64,000 bases of DNA from Bradyrhizobium septentrionale. GTDB taxonomy: Bacteria; Pseudomonadota; Alphaproteobacteria; Rhizobiales; Xanthobacteraceae. Below are positions 8,637-16,976 of the stretch, piece after piece (position 1 is the stretch's first letter; every line of letters starts with the position of its first letter). Position numbers and translations under genes: made by a program. Below the pieces are notes generated by a model. That model did not search any database. It was not told where the DNA came from and saw nothing but the letters and a program-made list of their open reading frames with translations. The DNA lies in the NCBI RefSeq assembly GCF_011516645.4, contig NZ_CP088285.1, positions 4,730,501 to 4,794,500 on the forward strand. The letters run 5' to 3'.

Positions 8637-10196
8637 ATGAAAATGAACGCGGTCGTTGGGCGCGGTAGATATGTCGAAGGTTCATTGGACAAGATGATGC
8701 GGCCCACCGCCGAGCACAGGGGCTGCGGCACGTCGGTCAACACAGGCCAGGCGAGCTGCCGCTCACGGGCGGCCCACGGCGAACTGCCGGCCGAGATTTG
8801 GGAAAAGGTGAAGAAGCATCCATGCTACAGCGAAGGGGCACATCATCACTACGCCCGTATGCATGTCGCGGTGGCTCCGGCCTGCAACATCCAGTGCAAC
8901 TACTGCAACCGCAAATATGATTGCGCCAATGAATCGCGTCCGGGCGTGGTGAGCGAGAAGCTTACCCCCGAGCAGGCGGTGAAAAAAGTGCTCGCGGTCG
9001 CGACCATCATTCCGCAGACGACTGTGCTTGGCATCGCTGGTCCCGGCGATCCGTTGGCCAATCCAGAAAAAACATTCAAGACGTTCGACCTGGTCGCCAA
9101 GGCGGCTCCCGACATCAAGCTGTGTCTGTCGACCAACGGATTGGCCCTGCCGGACTATGTTAACACCATCGCCAAGTCCAAGATCGAGCACGTCACCATC
9201 ACCATTAACACGATCGATCCTGAAATCGGCGCAAAGATCTATCCGTGGATCTTCTTCAACCACAGGCGCTACGTTGGCATCGACGCGGCGAGGATACTCA
9301 CCGATCGTCAGCTACAGGGTCTCGAGATGCTTAGCGAGCGGGGTATCCTATGCAAGGTCAACTCGGTAATGATCCCGCATATCAATGACCATCACCTTGT
9401 CGAGGTCAACAAGGCGGTGAAGTCGCGCGGAGCCTTCCTTCACAACATCATGCCACTGATCTCGGCGCCCGAGCACGGCACAGTATTCGGCCTCAACGGT
9501 CAACGAGGTCCGACGGCTCAGGCACTGAAGGCACTGCAGGATGCTTGTGAGGGAGGGGTAAACATGATGCGGCATTGCCGTCAGTGCCGCGCCGATGCGG
9601 TGGGGCTGGTCGGCGCGGATCGCGGAAGCGAGTTCAACATCGACCGAGTCATGAAAATGGATGTCAAATATGACCCCGAGATGCGCAAGGCTTATCAAGA
9701 AAAGGTAGAGGCTGAGCGTGCCGCCAAAGTCGCGGCCAGCCGAGAGGGCCTCGCGGAGTTCGCCGGCGAGATGAGCGAAATCACCGTTCTGGTCGCGGTT
9801 GCAACCAAAGGCTCGGGGCTGATCAACGAGCACTTTGGACATGCAAAAGAGTTTCAGGTGTACGAAATTTCCACATCCGGCGCCAAATTTGTCGGCCACC
9901 GGCGCGTGGATGTCTACTGCCAGGGCGGCTATGGCGAGGGGGATAGGCTTTCGACCATCATCCGAAGCGTAAATGACTGCCATGCGGTGTTCGTGGCCAA
10001 GATCGGCGGTTGCCCGAAGAGCAATCTGATCAGGGCCGGAATCGAACCGGTCGATCGATACGCGCATGAGTTCATAGAGAAGTCGGCGATCGCTTGGTTC
10101 AGGTCCTATCTCGAGAAGGTAAAACGCGGAGAAATCCAGCATGCCCAGCGAGGTGACGCCGACATTCGGTATGGGTCCCTGATCTCTGCGGGGTAA
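8637..10196 (+). CDS. nifB: FeMo-cofactor biosynthesis radical SAM protein NifB
   Basis: A 519-residue NifB that makes NifB-co, the 8Fe-9S-C precursor of FeMo-co. The radical SAM motif CNIQCNYC lies near residue 82, preceded by the family [21 protein letters not shown] segment. Further conserved cysteines are in [13 protein letters not shown]. The C-terminal third ([25 protein letters not shown] onward) is a NifX-like carrier domain, the domain order of long NifB. The ATG at 8637 follows GGGGAG. It heads the run nifB-frxA-nifZ and beyond. Confidence 0.97.
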   Translation: MKMNAVVGRGRYVEGSLDKMMRPTAEHRGCGTSVNTGQASCRSRAAHGELPAEIWEKVKKHPCYSEGAHHHYARMHVAVAPACNIQCNYCNRKYDCANESRPGVVSEKLTPEQAVKKVLAVATIIPQTTVLGIAGPGDPLANPEKTFKTFDLVAKAAPDIKLCLSTNGLALPDYVNTIAKSKIEHVTITINTIDPEIGAKIYPWIFFNHRRYVGIDAARILTDRQLQGLEMLSERGILCKVNSVMIPHINDHHLVEVNKAVKSRGAFLHNIMPLISAPEHGTVFGLNGQRGPTAQALKALQDACEGGVNMMRHCRQCRADAVGLVGADRGSEFNIDRVMKMDVKYDPEMRKAYQEKVEAERAAKVAASREGLAEFAGEMSEITVLVAVATKGSGLINEHFGHAKEFQVYEISTSGAKFVGHRRVDVYCQGGYGEGDRLSTIIRSVNDCHAVFVAKIGGCPKSNLIRAGIEPVDRYAHEFIEKSAIAWFRSYLEKVKRGEIQHAQRGDADIRYGSLISAG

Positions 10197-10207
10197 AGGG
10201 GGCGTAT

Positions 10208-10432
10208 GTGCCATTCAAGATCATTGCCTCGCAGTGTACGAGCTGCTCAGCCTGCGAACCGTTGTGCCCGAATGTTGCGATCTCGGAGAGCGCGGGGCGC
10301 TTCGTCATTGAACCGGCGAAATGCACCGAATGCATCGGTCATTTCGATGAGCCGCAATGTGTCGCGGCTTGTCCCGTCGACGGCACCTGCGTCATTGACA
10401 CCTCCTTGCCGCGTTACCAGGCGCCATCCTAA
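10208..10432 (+). CDS. frxA: 2[4Fe-4S] ferredoxin FrxA/FdxN
   Basis: A 74-residue bacterial ferredoxin located directly after nifB, as in other rhizobia. The first cluster motif is [12 protein letters not shown]; the second is [18 protein letters not shown], with the longer spacer usual for nif-linked ferredoxins. The role is likely electron supply to NifB or nitrogenase. The GTG start at 10208 is in frame with the body and follows GGGGTAAAGGGGG; the nearby ATG at 10206 is in another frame. Confidence 0.93.
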   Translation: MPFKIIASQCTSCSACEPLCPNVAISESAGRFVIEPAKCTECIGHFDEPQCVAACPVDGTCVIDTSLPRYQAPS

Positions 10433-10443
10433 AGAATTAGCCC

Positions 10444-10770
10444 ATGATCAGAATGCCAAGAGCTGCTGCTGAAAGCGTCCAAAGCGTCGTGCTGCGCGTT
10501 AGCGGCGCCGTAGGCGCCGAGGTTCGGGCCTTTCTCAGAAACGGCGGCCGCCTTGGATTGGCCGCTGCCCGCGGGCAGAAAGGACGCTGTGGACAATTCG
10601 TCCCGTGCAGCGCTCCAGCGACGTTTCTCGACGCCGGCAGCCGCCTTCCAGGCGGTGCTGTCATCGTCGATGTGACTGATGCTGCTGCGCACGCCAGTCC
10701 ATCATTGGTTGGACCAGGCGCTCCGCGGCGGAGCGTGACGGCGCACACCCAAGAGCACAGCTGCCGATGA
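10444..10770 (+). CDS. Unknown protein between frxA and the LRV-like gene
   Basis: A 108-residue frame starting 11 bp after frxA and overlapping the next start by four bases (ATGA), so it fits an operon. The composition is Ala/Gly/Arg-rich. The only feature is RGQKGRCGQFVPCSAPATFLDAG, with two cysteines. I recognise no family; it may be a degenerate or fast-evolving gene. Its reality rests on the tight spacing on both sides. Confidence 0.45.
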   Translation: MIRMPRAAAESVQSVVLRVSGAVGAEVRAFLRNGGRLGLAAARGQKGRCGQFVPCSAPATFLDAGSRLPGGAVIVDVTDAAAHASPSLVGPGAPRRSVTAHTQEHSCR

Positions 10771-11540
10771 ACCTTGATTTAACAGCCAACCCGCCGTCCG
10801 GCAGCCAGAGAGCGCTGATCTTGTCCACGCCGACCGGCGATGATCTCCCCGGCGCGACCGAGGCTCGGCTGCGGCAGGCACGGCTGTTCGATCATCTTGA
10901 CGAGGTTGCAAACCAACATGTAGTCGAAGCGCGTGCGCTCACCTCGGACCGCGCCGCCGCATTGAACAGCGTCTACGGCTTCTATCTTTGCACAACGCGC
11001 CTCTCGGAGGCGCCGGAGCTCGAAAAGCTCCGTGTTTCCGAAGCCGTGGGGGCGAATCCTCACGCCTACCGTCGGATGCGGCTCGGCAAAAGCGACGAAG
11101 GACCCGCCGCCGCGAACAGGCGTCCCGAACTCAAGCCGACTGACCAGAACGGCGCGGGGATCCTTGCGGATGTTCCGAATCGAATAGTCGGCAATGTGAT
11201 CGAGGCGCGCCGCATCGCGCCGCAGCTGCTCGGTCAGCTGATGAGTGATACGGACGTCGAGTTCCGCGACATGGTGGCGCGCGATGTTCCCTATCAGTGG
11301 TTGCCAGCCGTAGTGAACGGCCCAGATGCCTCGGTGGGGTTCGAGATCGCGCGATCGCCCTTGCCAGAGGCGCCAACTGCTCTACGGCACGGCCCTGATC
11401 GGCAGGTTTACCTAGAAGCGGCGAGCTGCATCTCAGCTATTGAATTGACAAATCGCGCCGGAGGTGAGGGCGAAGTGATGCGGGACCTCGCCTGCGATGG
11501 CTCGGGCATGCCTGCATGTCCGCTTGGGAGCGGCGCATGA
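10767..11540 (+). CDS. LRV-repeat-like protein in nifB-nifZ operon
   Basis: A 257-residue protein overlapping its upstream neighbour and nifZ by ATGA at both ends. Residues about 130-225 contain leucine-rich-variant-like units of about 24 residues (RRIAPQLLGQLMSDTDVEF, YQWLPAVVNGPDASVGFEIA, PLPEAPTALRHGPDRQVYLE). LRV proteins with an N-terminal Fe-S segment are known beside nifB in Azotobacter, but the Cys cluster expected for that is not visible here. The N-terminal half is unassigned. The LRV assignment is by pattern only. Confidence 0.5.
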   Translation: MNLDLTANPPSGSQRALILSTPTGDDLPGATEARLRQARLFDHLDEVANQHVVEARALTSDRAAALNSVYGFYLCTTRLSEAPELEKLRVSEAVGANPHAYRRMRLGKSDEGPAAANRRPELKPTDQNGAGILADVPNRIVGNVIEARRIAPQLLGQLMSDTDVEFRDMVARDVPYQWLPAVVNGPDASVGFEIARSPLPEAPTALRHGPDRQVYLEAASCISAIELTNRAGGEGEVMRDLACDGSGMPACPLGSGA

Positions 11541-11857
11541 GCAACATCGTTCGCGACAGCGACGTCGTCGAGCTCAGCGGGCCGCCTGTCTTCAGCTTTG
11601 GCGAAAAGGTACGAGCCAATCGCACCATCCGCAATGATGGCACCTATCCCGGCAAGCAGGTTGGCGACATTCTGGTCTCGAAGGGAGAGGTGGGTTACGT
11701 CGTCTCGATCGGCACGTTCCTGCAGCAATTCTACATTTACGGGGTCGAGTTTCTGGAAACGGGCTACCGAGTTGGCATGAAGCGCAAGGAGCTCGAGCCG
11801 GTGGACACGTGCGAGGAGACCGATGATCTGCCATTGCCGGAAGAGGCTGTGTCATGA
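11537..11857 (+). CDS. nifZ: NifZ
   Basis: A 106-residue NifZ, needed for maturation of the second P-cluster of the MoFe protein in other diazotrophs. The domain is clear: VRANRTIRNDGTYPGKQVGDILVSKGEVGYVVSIGTFLQQFYIYGVEFLETGYRVGMKRKEL. The start ATG at 11537 overlaps the preceding stop (ATGA), and its own stop overlaps the next start in the same way, so all three are translationally coupled. Confidence 0.95.
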   Translation: MSNIVRDSDVVELSGPPVFSFGEKVRANRTIRNDGTYPGKQVGDILVSKGEVGYVVSIGTFLQQFYIYGVEFLETGYRVGMKRKELEPVDTCEETDDLPLPEEAVS

Positions 11858-12094
11858 GTGAGTTCCGCTTTTCGAAATATCGCCGGGGCCGGCGCGTTAA
11901 AGCCGTCGTCGACCTCATCAACGACGGCTCTTTTCCCAATACGGAGCCCGAGGAGTGCTTGCTCGGCGCCGGAGCGACTGGCGAGATCATCAGGGTAGCC
12001 ATCCATAACGAAGCGAACGTGCCGATATATACTGTCGATTTTGGTGAACGCCCTGCTCATCGGCTGTCTAGAAGAAGAGATCACAGTGCTTTGA
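11854..12094 (+). pseudogene. Second NifZ-like gene with a one-base frameshift near its end
   Basis: A tandem NifZ-like domain (KYRRGRRVKAVVDLINDGSFP, GAGATGEIIRVAIHNEANVPIYTVDFGE). As given, the frame runs on to 12294 with an unrelated tail that overlaps the next gene. Removing one C from the CCC at 12050-12053 gives GERLLIGCLEEEITVL and a stop at 12092-12094, 15 bp before the next start. That ending fits the family and the operon spacing, so a frameshift mutation or a base-call error is the simplest reading. Confidence 0.7.
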
Positions 12095-12109
12095 AGGGAG
12101 GAGTTCGCG

Positions 12110-12469
12110 ATGAATGCCGCGCTGATGAGGAAGGTAAAGACGGGGCTGATTCCTCACCCGAACGAACTCGATCGCAAGCGGATCCAGCGCGGCTTGAGTT
12201 CGCGCAAGCGTTATCTGTATGTTTCACCGAACGTGACGCCGGTGAGGGGTGGCTATCTCATCGAGAGCGCCTGTTGCTCGCGCAATATCGATAAGGATGG
12301 CGGTCTGATTGATGTTGCCTTGATTCTTTATGATGCCGTGGGTGGGATCTGGAAGCTGTTTTGCAAGAACCACGCAAAGGGAATCTGGGAGTTTTACAGC
12401 CTTTACCACCGTCTGACTTCAGCAATCGACGAATTGAACACCGATCCGGAACGTCTGTTCTGGCAATGA
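12110..12469 (+). CDS. Conserved nif-cluster protein
   Basis: A 119-residue protein with a strong RBS (GGGAGGAG, 8 bp before ATG). It contains IESACCSRNIDKDGGLIDVALILYD followed by GIWKLFCKNHAKGIWEFYSLYHRL and ends in DPERLFWQ. The paired cysteines and the WKLF/WEFY pattern recall DUF3024-type proteins; I am not certain of the family. Such genes occur downstream of nifZ in several diazotrophs. Function is unknown. Confidence 0.75.
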   Translation: MNAALMRKVKTGLIPHPNELDRKRIQRGLSSRKRYLYVSPNVTPVRGGYLIESACCSRNIDKDGGLIDVALILYDAVGGIWKLFCKNHAKGIWEFYSLYHRLTSAIDELNTDPERLFWQ

Positions 12470-12502
12470 CGAACGAACTTTGACGAGCCATAAGGAGCCA
12501 CG

Positions 12503-12763
12503 ATGGCGCTCAGTGCGGAGGAACTGATCGAAATCGAGCGGCTGCTTGCGGACGATGGCGCCGATACGGGCTCCTTTGTCGAGCTGCCGCGCCGCTTCCC
12601 GCAGCTTGCCTGGGTACGTTGCGATGCGTCGGATGTTGCGGACCAGCCGTTCCGGCAGTTTCCTCATTTCGACCTGCATTTGCTGGATGGCTCGGATCAC
12701 TGCGTGCGGATTACGGCCGATCCGACACGGGCGACCGGCATTGTACTGGCGAAAAGGAATTGA
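12503..12763 (+). CDS. Conserved small nif-cluster protein (DUF6129-like)
   Basis: An 86-residue acidic protein (MALSAEELIEIERLLADDGAD...FPQLAWVRCDASDVADQPFR...FDLHLLDGSDHCVRITADPTRATGIVLAKR). Small proteins of this kind are annotated in nif clusters as DUF6129; the match is from memory of the pattern. RBS AAGGAG is 7 bp before the ATG. It sits 5 bp before the DegT-like gene. Confidence 0.75.
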   Translation: MALSAEELIEIERLLADDGADTGSFVELPRRFPQLAWVRCDASDVADQPFRQFPHFDLHLLDGSDHCVRITADPTRATGIVLAKRN

Positions 12764-12768
12764 GGACG

Positions 12769-13971
12769 GTGAGCGGCATTGAACTCGCAGCGCACCCCCT
12801 GGATAGCGCGGATAGTGTTGAGGCAAATCCATCCTTTATTCCACTGTCCGATCCCGATATCACCTTAGCCGAGCTCTCTGCCGTGGAAACATTGCTATGT
12901 TCACCGCAAATCTCCAATGGACGTACCACTGAGGCGTTCGAGCACGCTTTCGCAGCGTATCTTGGCCGCAAATATGCCGTTGCCGTATCAAGCGGCACCA
13001 TCGGGCTCCTGCTTGCGCTCAAGGCGCTCGGGATCGAATCAGGGCAGGAAGTCATCGCCTCGCCCTATTCCTTTCGCGAGACGGTCCATGCCATCAGTCT
13101 CGCAGGCGTACGGGTGGTATTTTCCGACATCGACTATTGGTCGGGAACATTGGTCCCAGCAAAGGCCGAGGAACGCATCACGGCAAACACGCGGGCGATT
13201 GTCGCCAGCAATTCCAACGGTCATCCGGCGCCATGGTCGGAATTGCGTGCGATTGCCCAACGCCATCAGCTACCGCTTTTGGAGGATTCCACCGAGGCGA
13301 TCGGATCGAGCTATAAGGGCGAGCTCGTCGGCAGGTTTGGCGACCTGGCGGTATTCGACTTTGCTCAGCCCCTGGCCATAAGTTGCGGCGAAGGCGCCAT
13401 GGTCGTGACCGATGATATCGATATCGCGGTTAGCTTGCGTCGGTATTGCGCCCATCGACTGGACGAACGCTCCTCCGTTGTCGTCAGTGCCACCGCACCT
13501 TACCAGGCTCGTATGAGCGATCTCACCGCGGCTTTGGGGTTGGCACAGCTCAAGCGTCTCAACGAAAGCCTGGAGCGTCGCCGGTTGGTCGAGCAGCTCT
13601 ACAACGCGCATATGCAATCATTTGGAGGCATCAAACCGCCTTACGTTGGCCCCCATGTGACCGAGGTGAACTGGATGCTCTATCTCGTCCATCTAGGGAC
13701 GCGCTTCACGCGATCCGGCCGTGACGTCATTGTCGATGATCTGCGTGCCGCCAAGATTGAATCCGCCGCCTATAGCCATCCATTGCATTTGCAACGTCAC
13801 TATTTTGATCTCGGCTATCGGCGGGGCGATTTCCCGGTTGCGGAAAAGATCGCCGATCGCGCCCTGGCGCTGCCGTTTCACACCCATCCCACGAACGACA
13901 AGGTCGAATTTATCGTCGAAACCACGAAAGATGCGTCGATCAATGTGGGCGCGGGTGCAGCGATCTACTAA
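12769..13971 (+). CDS. DegT/DnrJ/EryC1-fold protein lacking the PLP lysine
   Basis: A 400-residue member of the sugar aminotransferase fold (YAVAVSSGTIGLLLALKALGI; EVIASPYSFRETVHAISLAGVRVVFSDID; LLEDSTEAIGSSYKGELVGRFGD). The motif that normally reads S-F-H-x-x-K-x-I-T-x-x-E-G-G is here D-F-A-Q-P-L-A-I-S-C-G-E-G-A, so the Schiff-base Lys is Leu. A normal transamination is therefore unlikely. The GTG at 12769 is preferred (AAGGA and GAGG upstream, 5 bp after the previous stop). It is co-oriented with the nifB operon. Confidence 0.85.
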   Translation: MSGIELAAHPLDSADSVEANPSFIPLSDPDITLAELSAVETLLCSPQISNGRTTEAFEHAFAAYLGRKYAVAVSSGTIGLLLALKALGIESGQEVIASPYSFRETVHAISLAGVRVVFSDIDYWSGTLVPAKAEERITANTRAIVASNSNGHPAPWSELRAIAQRHQLPLLEDSTEAIGSSYKGELVGRFGDLAVFDFAQPLAISCGEGAMVVTDDIDIAVSLRRYCAHRLDERSSVVVSATAPYQARMSDLTAALGLAQLKRLNESLERRRLVEQLYNAHMQSFGGIKPPYVGPHVTEVNWMLYLVHLGTRFTRSGRDVIVDDLRAAKIESAAYSHPLHLQRHYFDLGYRRGDFPVAEKIADRALALPFHTHPTNDKVEFIVETTKDASINVGAGAAIY

Positions 13972-14535
13972 GATGCTTGTCATCCACTACTGAAGGAACA
14001 ATAGGTTGAGTTGCGATGAGCCGTGCTGCCATTGCGCTAGATCAGCAACGCGATGGCGGGCCGTCTGTGGCGGCATTTGGCGCGCAGATCGCCACCCCGA
14101 CGAATATTGAGGAAGGCCGGATGCCACATCTTCGTCCGAAAATCCCGGAGGAGAAATGCTCTCCGACAGCGATCGTGCAAAACACTGGCAAAGTAGTGAA
14201 GGCGCCGTCTCCGACCAGAGGGTCCAGGCCCGCGCCAGGGCCTCGGAACCGAGCACGTCATAATCCAGATCCTCAGTTTCGGTTCGGGTCTTTAGATTGA
14301 CCAGTAAGGAATTGCTGTGAACTCGCAACAGGGTCATTGTTCACGTCCGCTTCGCTCCGAACGGGAGGGTGGTGCAAATCAGCGAGTGCCCGGCGAAGCT
14401 CACGCCGAACCAATGGTTTGATGTCCTTAACGCCCGTGCCAGTTCAAGCTATCGCCCGATCGCTCGTGGTCGTGGTGTTTTTCGACTGACGCGGACCGCG
14501 ATCGAAACCTTCAAGCAGGAAACCACGAGGCGGGA
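13972..14535. other. Intergenic stretch before second Rieske gene
   Basis: A 94-codon frame at 14016-14300 lacks an RBS and any domain, so I do not call it. No sigma-54 element with correct spacing was found here. Confidence 0.45.
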
Positions 14536-15009
14536 ATGAGCGAAGGTATAATCGGCAACCTGCTGAGCGATCAGATCGAGGTATTCGCCGTATGTCTCGC
14601 TGATGCTATCGAGCGGACTGGCGCCAAGGGCTTTAGCCTGTCGCGGATCGATGCTAGCGGCGAGTGCCGGCCGTTTCTAATTATTGTGCTGCGCACTTTC
14701 GGGAACGATTATTTCGGGTATGTCAACCGTTGTCCGCATGACAGTGCCTGGCTCAACATCGGCTCCGGCGAGTTTTTCTCTCCAGATCGCTCCTTTCTCA
14801 GATGCGGACGGCATGGTGCGAGATTCGAGATCGACACTGGGGTATGCATCGATGGGCCCTGCAACGGACAAGCGCTTGAGCCGGTCGCACTCACCGTGAT
14901 AGATGGTGACGTCTGCCTGCGCGGCGTCAAGCTGCTGGCGGATGATCGGCGTGCCGACCTATTCGAGGACAGCGGCGAAACCATGGATGTTATGATCCAC
15001 CCCGATTAA
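14536..15009 (+). CDS. Second Rieske-type [2Fe-2S] protein
   Basis: A 157-residue protein with CPHDSAW (about residue 65) and CGRHGARFEID (about residue 94) as Rieske ligands and the same ending strand (ALTVIDGDVCLRGVKL) as the protein at 4538. The two share order and spacing throughout, so they are paralogues. The C terminus has an extra acidic tail of about 25 residues. RBS GAGGCGGG precedes the ATG. Likely an electron carrier of the nif system; partner unknown. Confidence 0.82.
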   Translation: MSEGIIGNLLSDQIEVFAVCLADAIERTGAKGFSLSRIDASGECRPFLIIVLRTFGNDYFGYVNRCPHDSAWLNIGSGEFFSPDRSFLRCGRHGARFEIDTGVCIDGPCNGQALEPVALTVIDGDVCLRGVKLLADDRRADLFEDSGETMDVMIHPD

Positions 15010-16085
15010 CAGCTGCATCGCTTAGCTATTGCTCGAGTTGCCTTAGGCGCTTGGCGCCGGATAAAGCCTTGTGAGCGTTGGCGCAGGTGCGTGTCGTCGC
15101 TTTTTGAACTTGTAAGAGCAGAACGTTTTGAACCCGCAAGTTCAGTGGCACGCATCCGGATCCCGGTCATGCACCCGGCGATCTCCGTGGCACGAAGGAA
15201 GGGCTCTGGCGCTAACTCACCAAATGGACCTGGCATGCAAGAACCGCTTCTGGCTGCCGGTGGATGACAATAGGTTCGAGAAAGAAATGCCCTCGGCGGC
15301 TGCAAGCCCACCGAGGACACCGTCTGGGCTGGAAGAATGGGGAGACCCAGACTGACAGGACCGTTTGAGCAGAGAAATGACGATCCTGTATCCGATGTTC
15401 GCGGGACACGCAGCGCGCAACGCACGCCGAACGATCGGATGTCCGCGGGCGCCGCCGGCGTTCGTGTCTGCGTTGCAATTGCAATGCCAACCCTCTGTAC
15501 ATCCAACGCCCTGGCGAATTTCGTCACCTTGATCCACTGACGGCATCGCTCCAGGTCAAATGCATTAACGAGCACGTGCGCGTGGTCATTCTCATCGTTC
15601 CGCAAGATGCGGCGAGCGAATCTCGAGTTGAAGCGCTTGAAGCGGTTGAGGCAAGCCGACATCGTTGTGTGGGCGGTTTTGCCGCTGCTGCCAATCGGGA
15701 TTGCGGCAGGCCAGCCCTGTCGCCTCAAACGTAAGCTCGGTGATCACCTGTGCCTCGCTCGGACCCCGTCGCGATTGGGCGCTATCTTTGACGAAAACGC
15801 GGGATGGGCAGCGGCACGTGCGCGGCGCTTAACCTTTCGGCGAGGAAGTTCTTTGGTTCGCGGTCGAACGATGCAATTAGCCGACTCCCCTGGGCAGAGC
15901 GCTCTATTCACTGGGCCGATCGCCATACGCGCTCCTCGATAGACGGTACGCAGATCACGAAGATCGCGGTTCATTCCGCGAAATGACCGTGCAAGGTCTG
16001 AACAGACCGAGCGAGTATCTTCCGTCTAATCGCAGGAGCGGACTGCGGAAAGCTGAAGCTGAAGCGTTGAACGTGATGCGACGTT
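15010..16085. other. Stretch without a supportable gene
   Basis: About 1.1 kb with broken frames on both strands. The longest (240 codons, minus strand, 15006-15728) has no RBS, an odd composition rich in Arg, Ser and Cys, and no domain. It may hold decayed genes I could not identify. Confidence 0.45.
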
Positions 16086-16101
16086 TGTCATGTCCGGAAC
16101 A
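16086..16101 (+). promoter_or_regulatory. NifA upstream activator site
   Basis: TGTCATGTCCGGAACA is a perfect TGT-N10-ACA palindrome 91 bp upstream of the sigma-54 -24 box at 16192, the usual NifA distance. Confidence 0.8.
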
Positions 16102-16191
16102 GGAGAGAACGACATTGTCGTAACCGCGGCAATGAGTGTCAGTGGCGCCGGAGGCGGGCAAGGGATCGTTGCGGAAACGAGCGTTACGCAT

Positions 16192-16207
16192 TGGCGTGGA
16201 AGTTGCT
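16192..16207 (+). promoter_or_regulatory. Sigma-54 promoter upstream of the [2Fe-2S] ferredoxin gene
   Basis: TGGCGTGGAAGTTGCT has exact GG-N10-GC spacing and a perfect TTGCT -12 box. With the NifA site at 16086 it makes a complete NifA-type promoter. The next supported gene starts at 16509, so the transcript has a leader of about 290 nt or encodes something small. Confidence 0.85.
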
Positions 16208-16508
16208 TGAACATGTTGGATGGTTGAGCAAATGATGCGTGAGCAGAAACGGTCACGATTTGGGAGAAGGCGTTGAAACTGATCAAGGAGGCCGGTCAGA
16301 CGCGGAGGTATCTGCTCGCGGATTTTCCGATAACAAGCACGACTAACAAGCACGATGATGTCCGCTCGCTTCGGCTGCTTTCGCGAGCACGAGTGGGAGT
16401 CAGCTGCTTCAATTGATCGATCCGGCGTTCAACTGAAGAATAGATTGTGCGGCAAGTACTCCGGCGTTGCCGCTTTTCAGATGAACCCGTTGATTGCAGG
16501 ATAGGCGC
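16208..16508 (+). other. Long leader behind a NifA-type promoter
   Basis: About 300 bp between the sigma-54 promoter and the ferredoxin start. It contains only very short frames (for example 14 codons from 16229). No clear small gene or riboswitch fold was identified by eye; a decayed gene or regulatory leader is possible. Confidence 0.4.
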
Positions 16509-16856
16509 ATGAATGCAGAAACCGAATTCGAGCTTCCTCAACTTTACAGGCATCATGCCTTTGCCTGCCATACGCAGCGTCCGCCGAATCATCCGCACGG
16601 CAGCTGCGGCGCCTCGGGCGCGCAAGCCCTGTGGGATAGGATGGGCAAGGCGATCGAATCGCAAGGTCTGAACGATGTCGGCTTCACGGTGGCGGGCTGC
16701 CTCGGCTTTTGTAACTCCGGCCCTTTGATGGTCGTCTATCCCGACGGAGTCTGGTACCGCGCGACCACGCCCGAGGACGTGGACGAAATCGTAAATTCTC
16801 ATCTCGTACAAGGCAAACGCGTGGACCGTCTTGTGATGGTGCTCAAGCGAAGCTAG
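16509..16856 (+). CDS. Thioredoxin-like [2Fe-2S] ferredoxin
   Basis: A 115-residue Shethna-I-type (thioredoxin-fold) ferredoxin. Ligand cysteines fit the family: Cys in AFACHTQRP, Cys in GSCGASGAQ, and the pair in AGCLGFCNSGPLMVVYPDGVWY. It would transfer electrons in nitrogenase metabolism, and similar proteins occur in nif clusters. ATG 16509 (AGGATAGG upstream) is preferred over the in-frame TTG at 16494. A NifA/sigma-54 promoter lies 300 bp upstream. An IS630 element begins inside its stop codon, which is regenerated. Confidence 0.9.
   Translation: MNAETEFELPQLYRHHAFACHTQRPPNHPHGSCGASGAQALWDRMGKAIESQGLNDVGFTVAGCLGFCNSGPLMVVYPDGVWYRATTPEDVDEIVNSHLVQGKRVDRLVMVLKRS
16845..16853 (+). terminator. 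Left arm of a hairpin split by IS630 (right arm 19436-19444)
   Basis: AAGCGAAGC at 16845-16853 and GCTTCGCTT at 19436-19444 are perfect reverse complements. With the IS630 removed they would form a 9-bp stem with loop TAGCTG right at the ferredoxin stop codon, so this was probably its 3' stem-loop. No T run follows, so intrinsic termination is uncertain. The insertion sits at the TA in the loop. Confidence 0.65.
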
Positions 16857-16976
16857 TGTCCTGAGTCACAAGTTCGCAATCGTAGATTCGCAGTAGATTC
16901 GCGTCGCCGTGCCAAGGATGGAGGCTGCAGCAGCGACGGAGGATCTGATGGCGGTCCAGCAACTTGCGCCCTGACA

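Noticed and set aside
9348..10214. 288-codon open frame on the strand opposite nifB
   Set aside because: Fully inside nifB, no RBS, no domain; long antisense frames are common in high-GC coding sequence.
14016..14300. 94-codon frame between the DegT-like and Rieske genes
   Set aside because: No RBS, Pro/Arg-rich low-information sequence, no family.
15006..15728. 240-codon minus-strand frame
   Set aside because: No RBS, composition unlike neighbours and no recognisable motif; likely chance in noncoding or decayed DNA.
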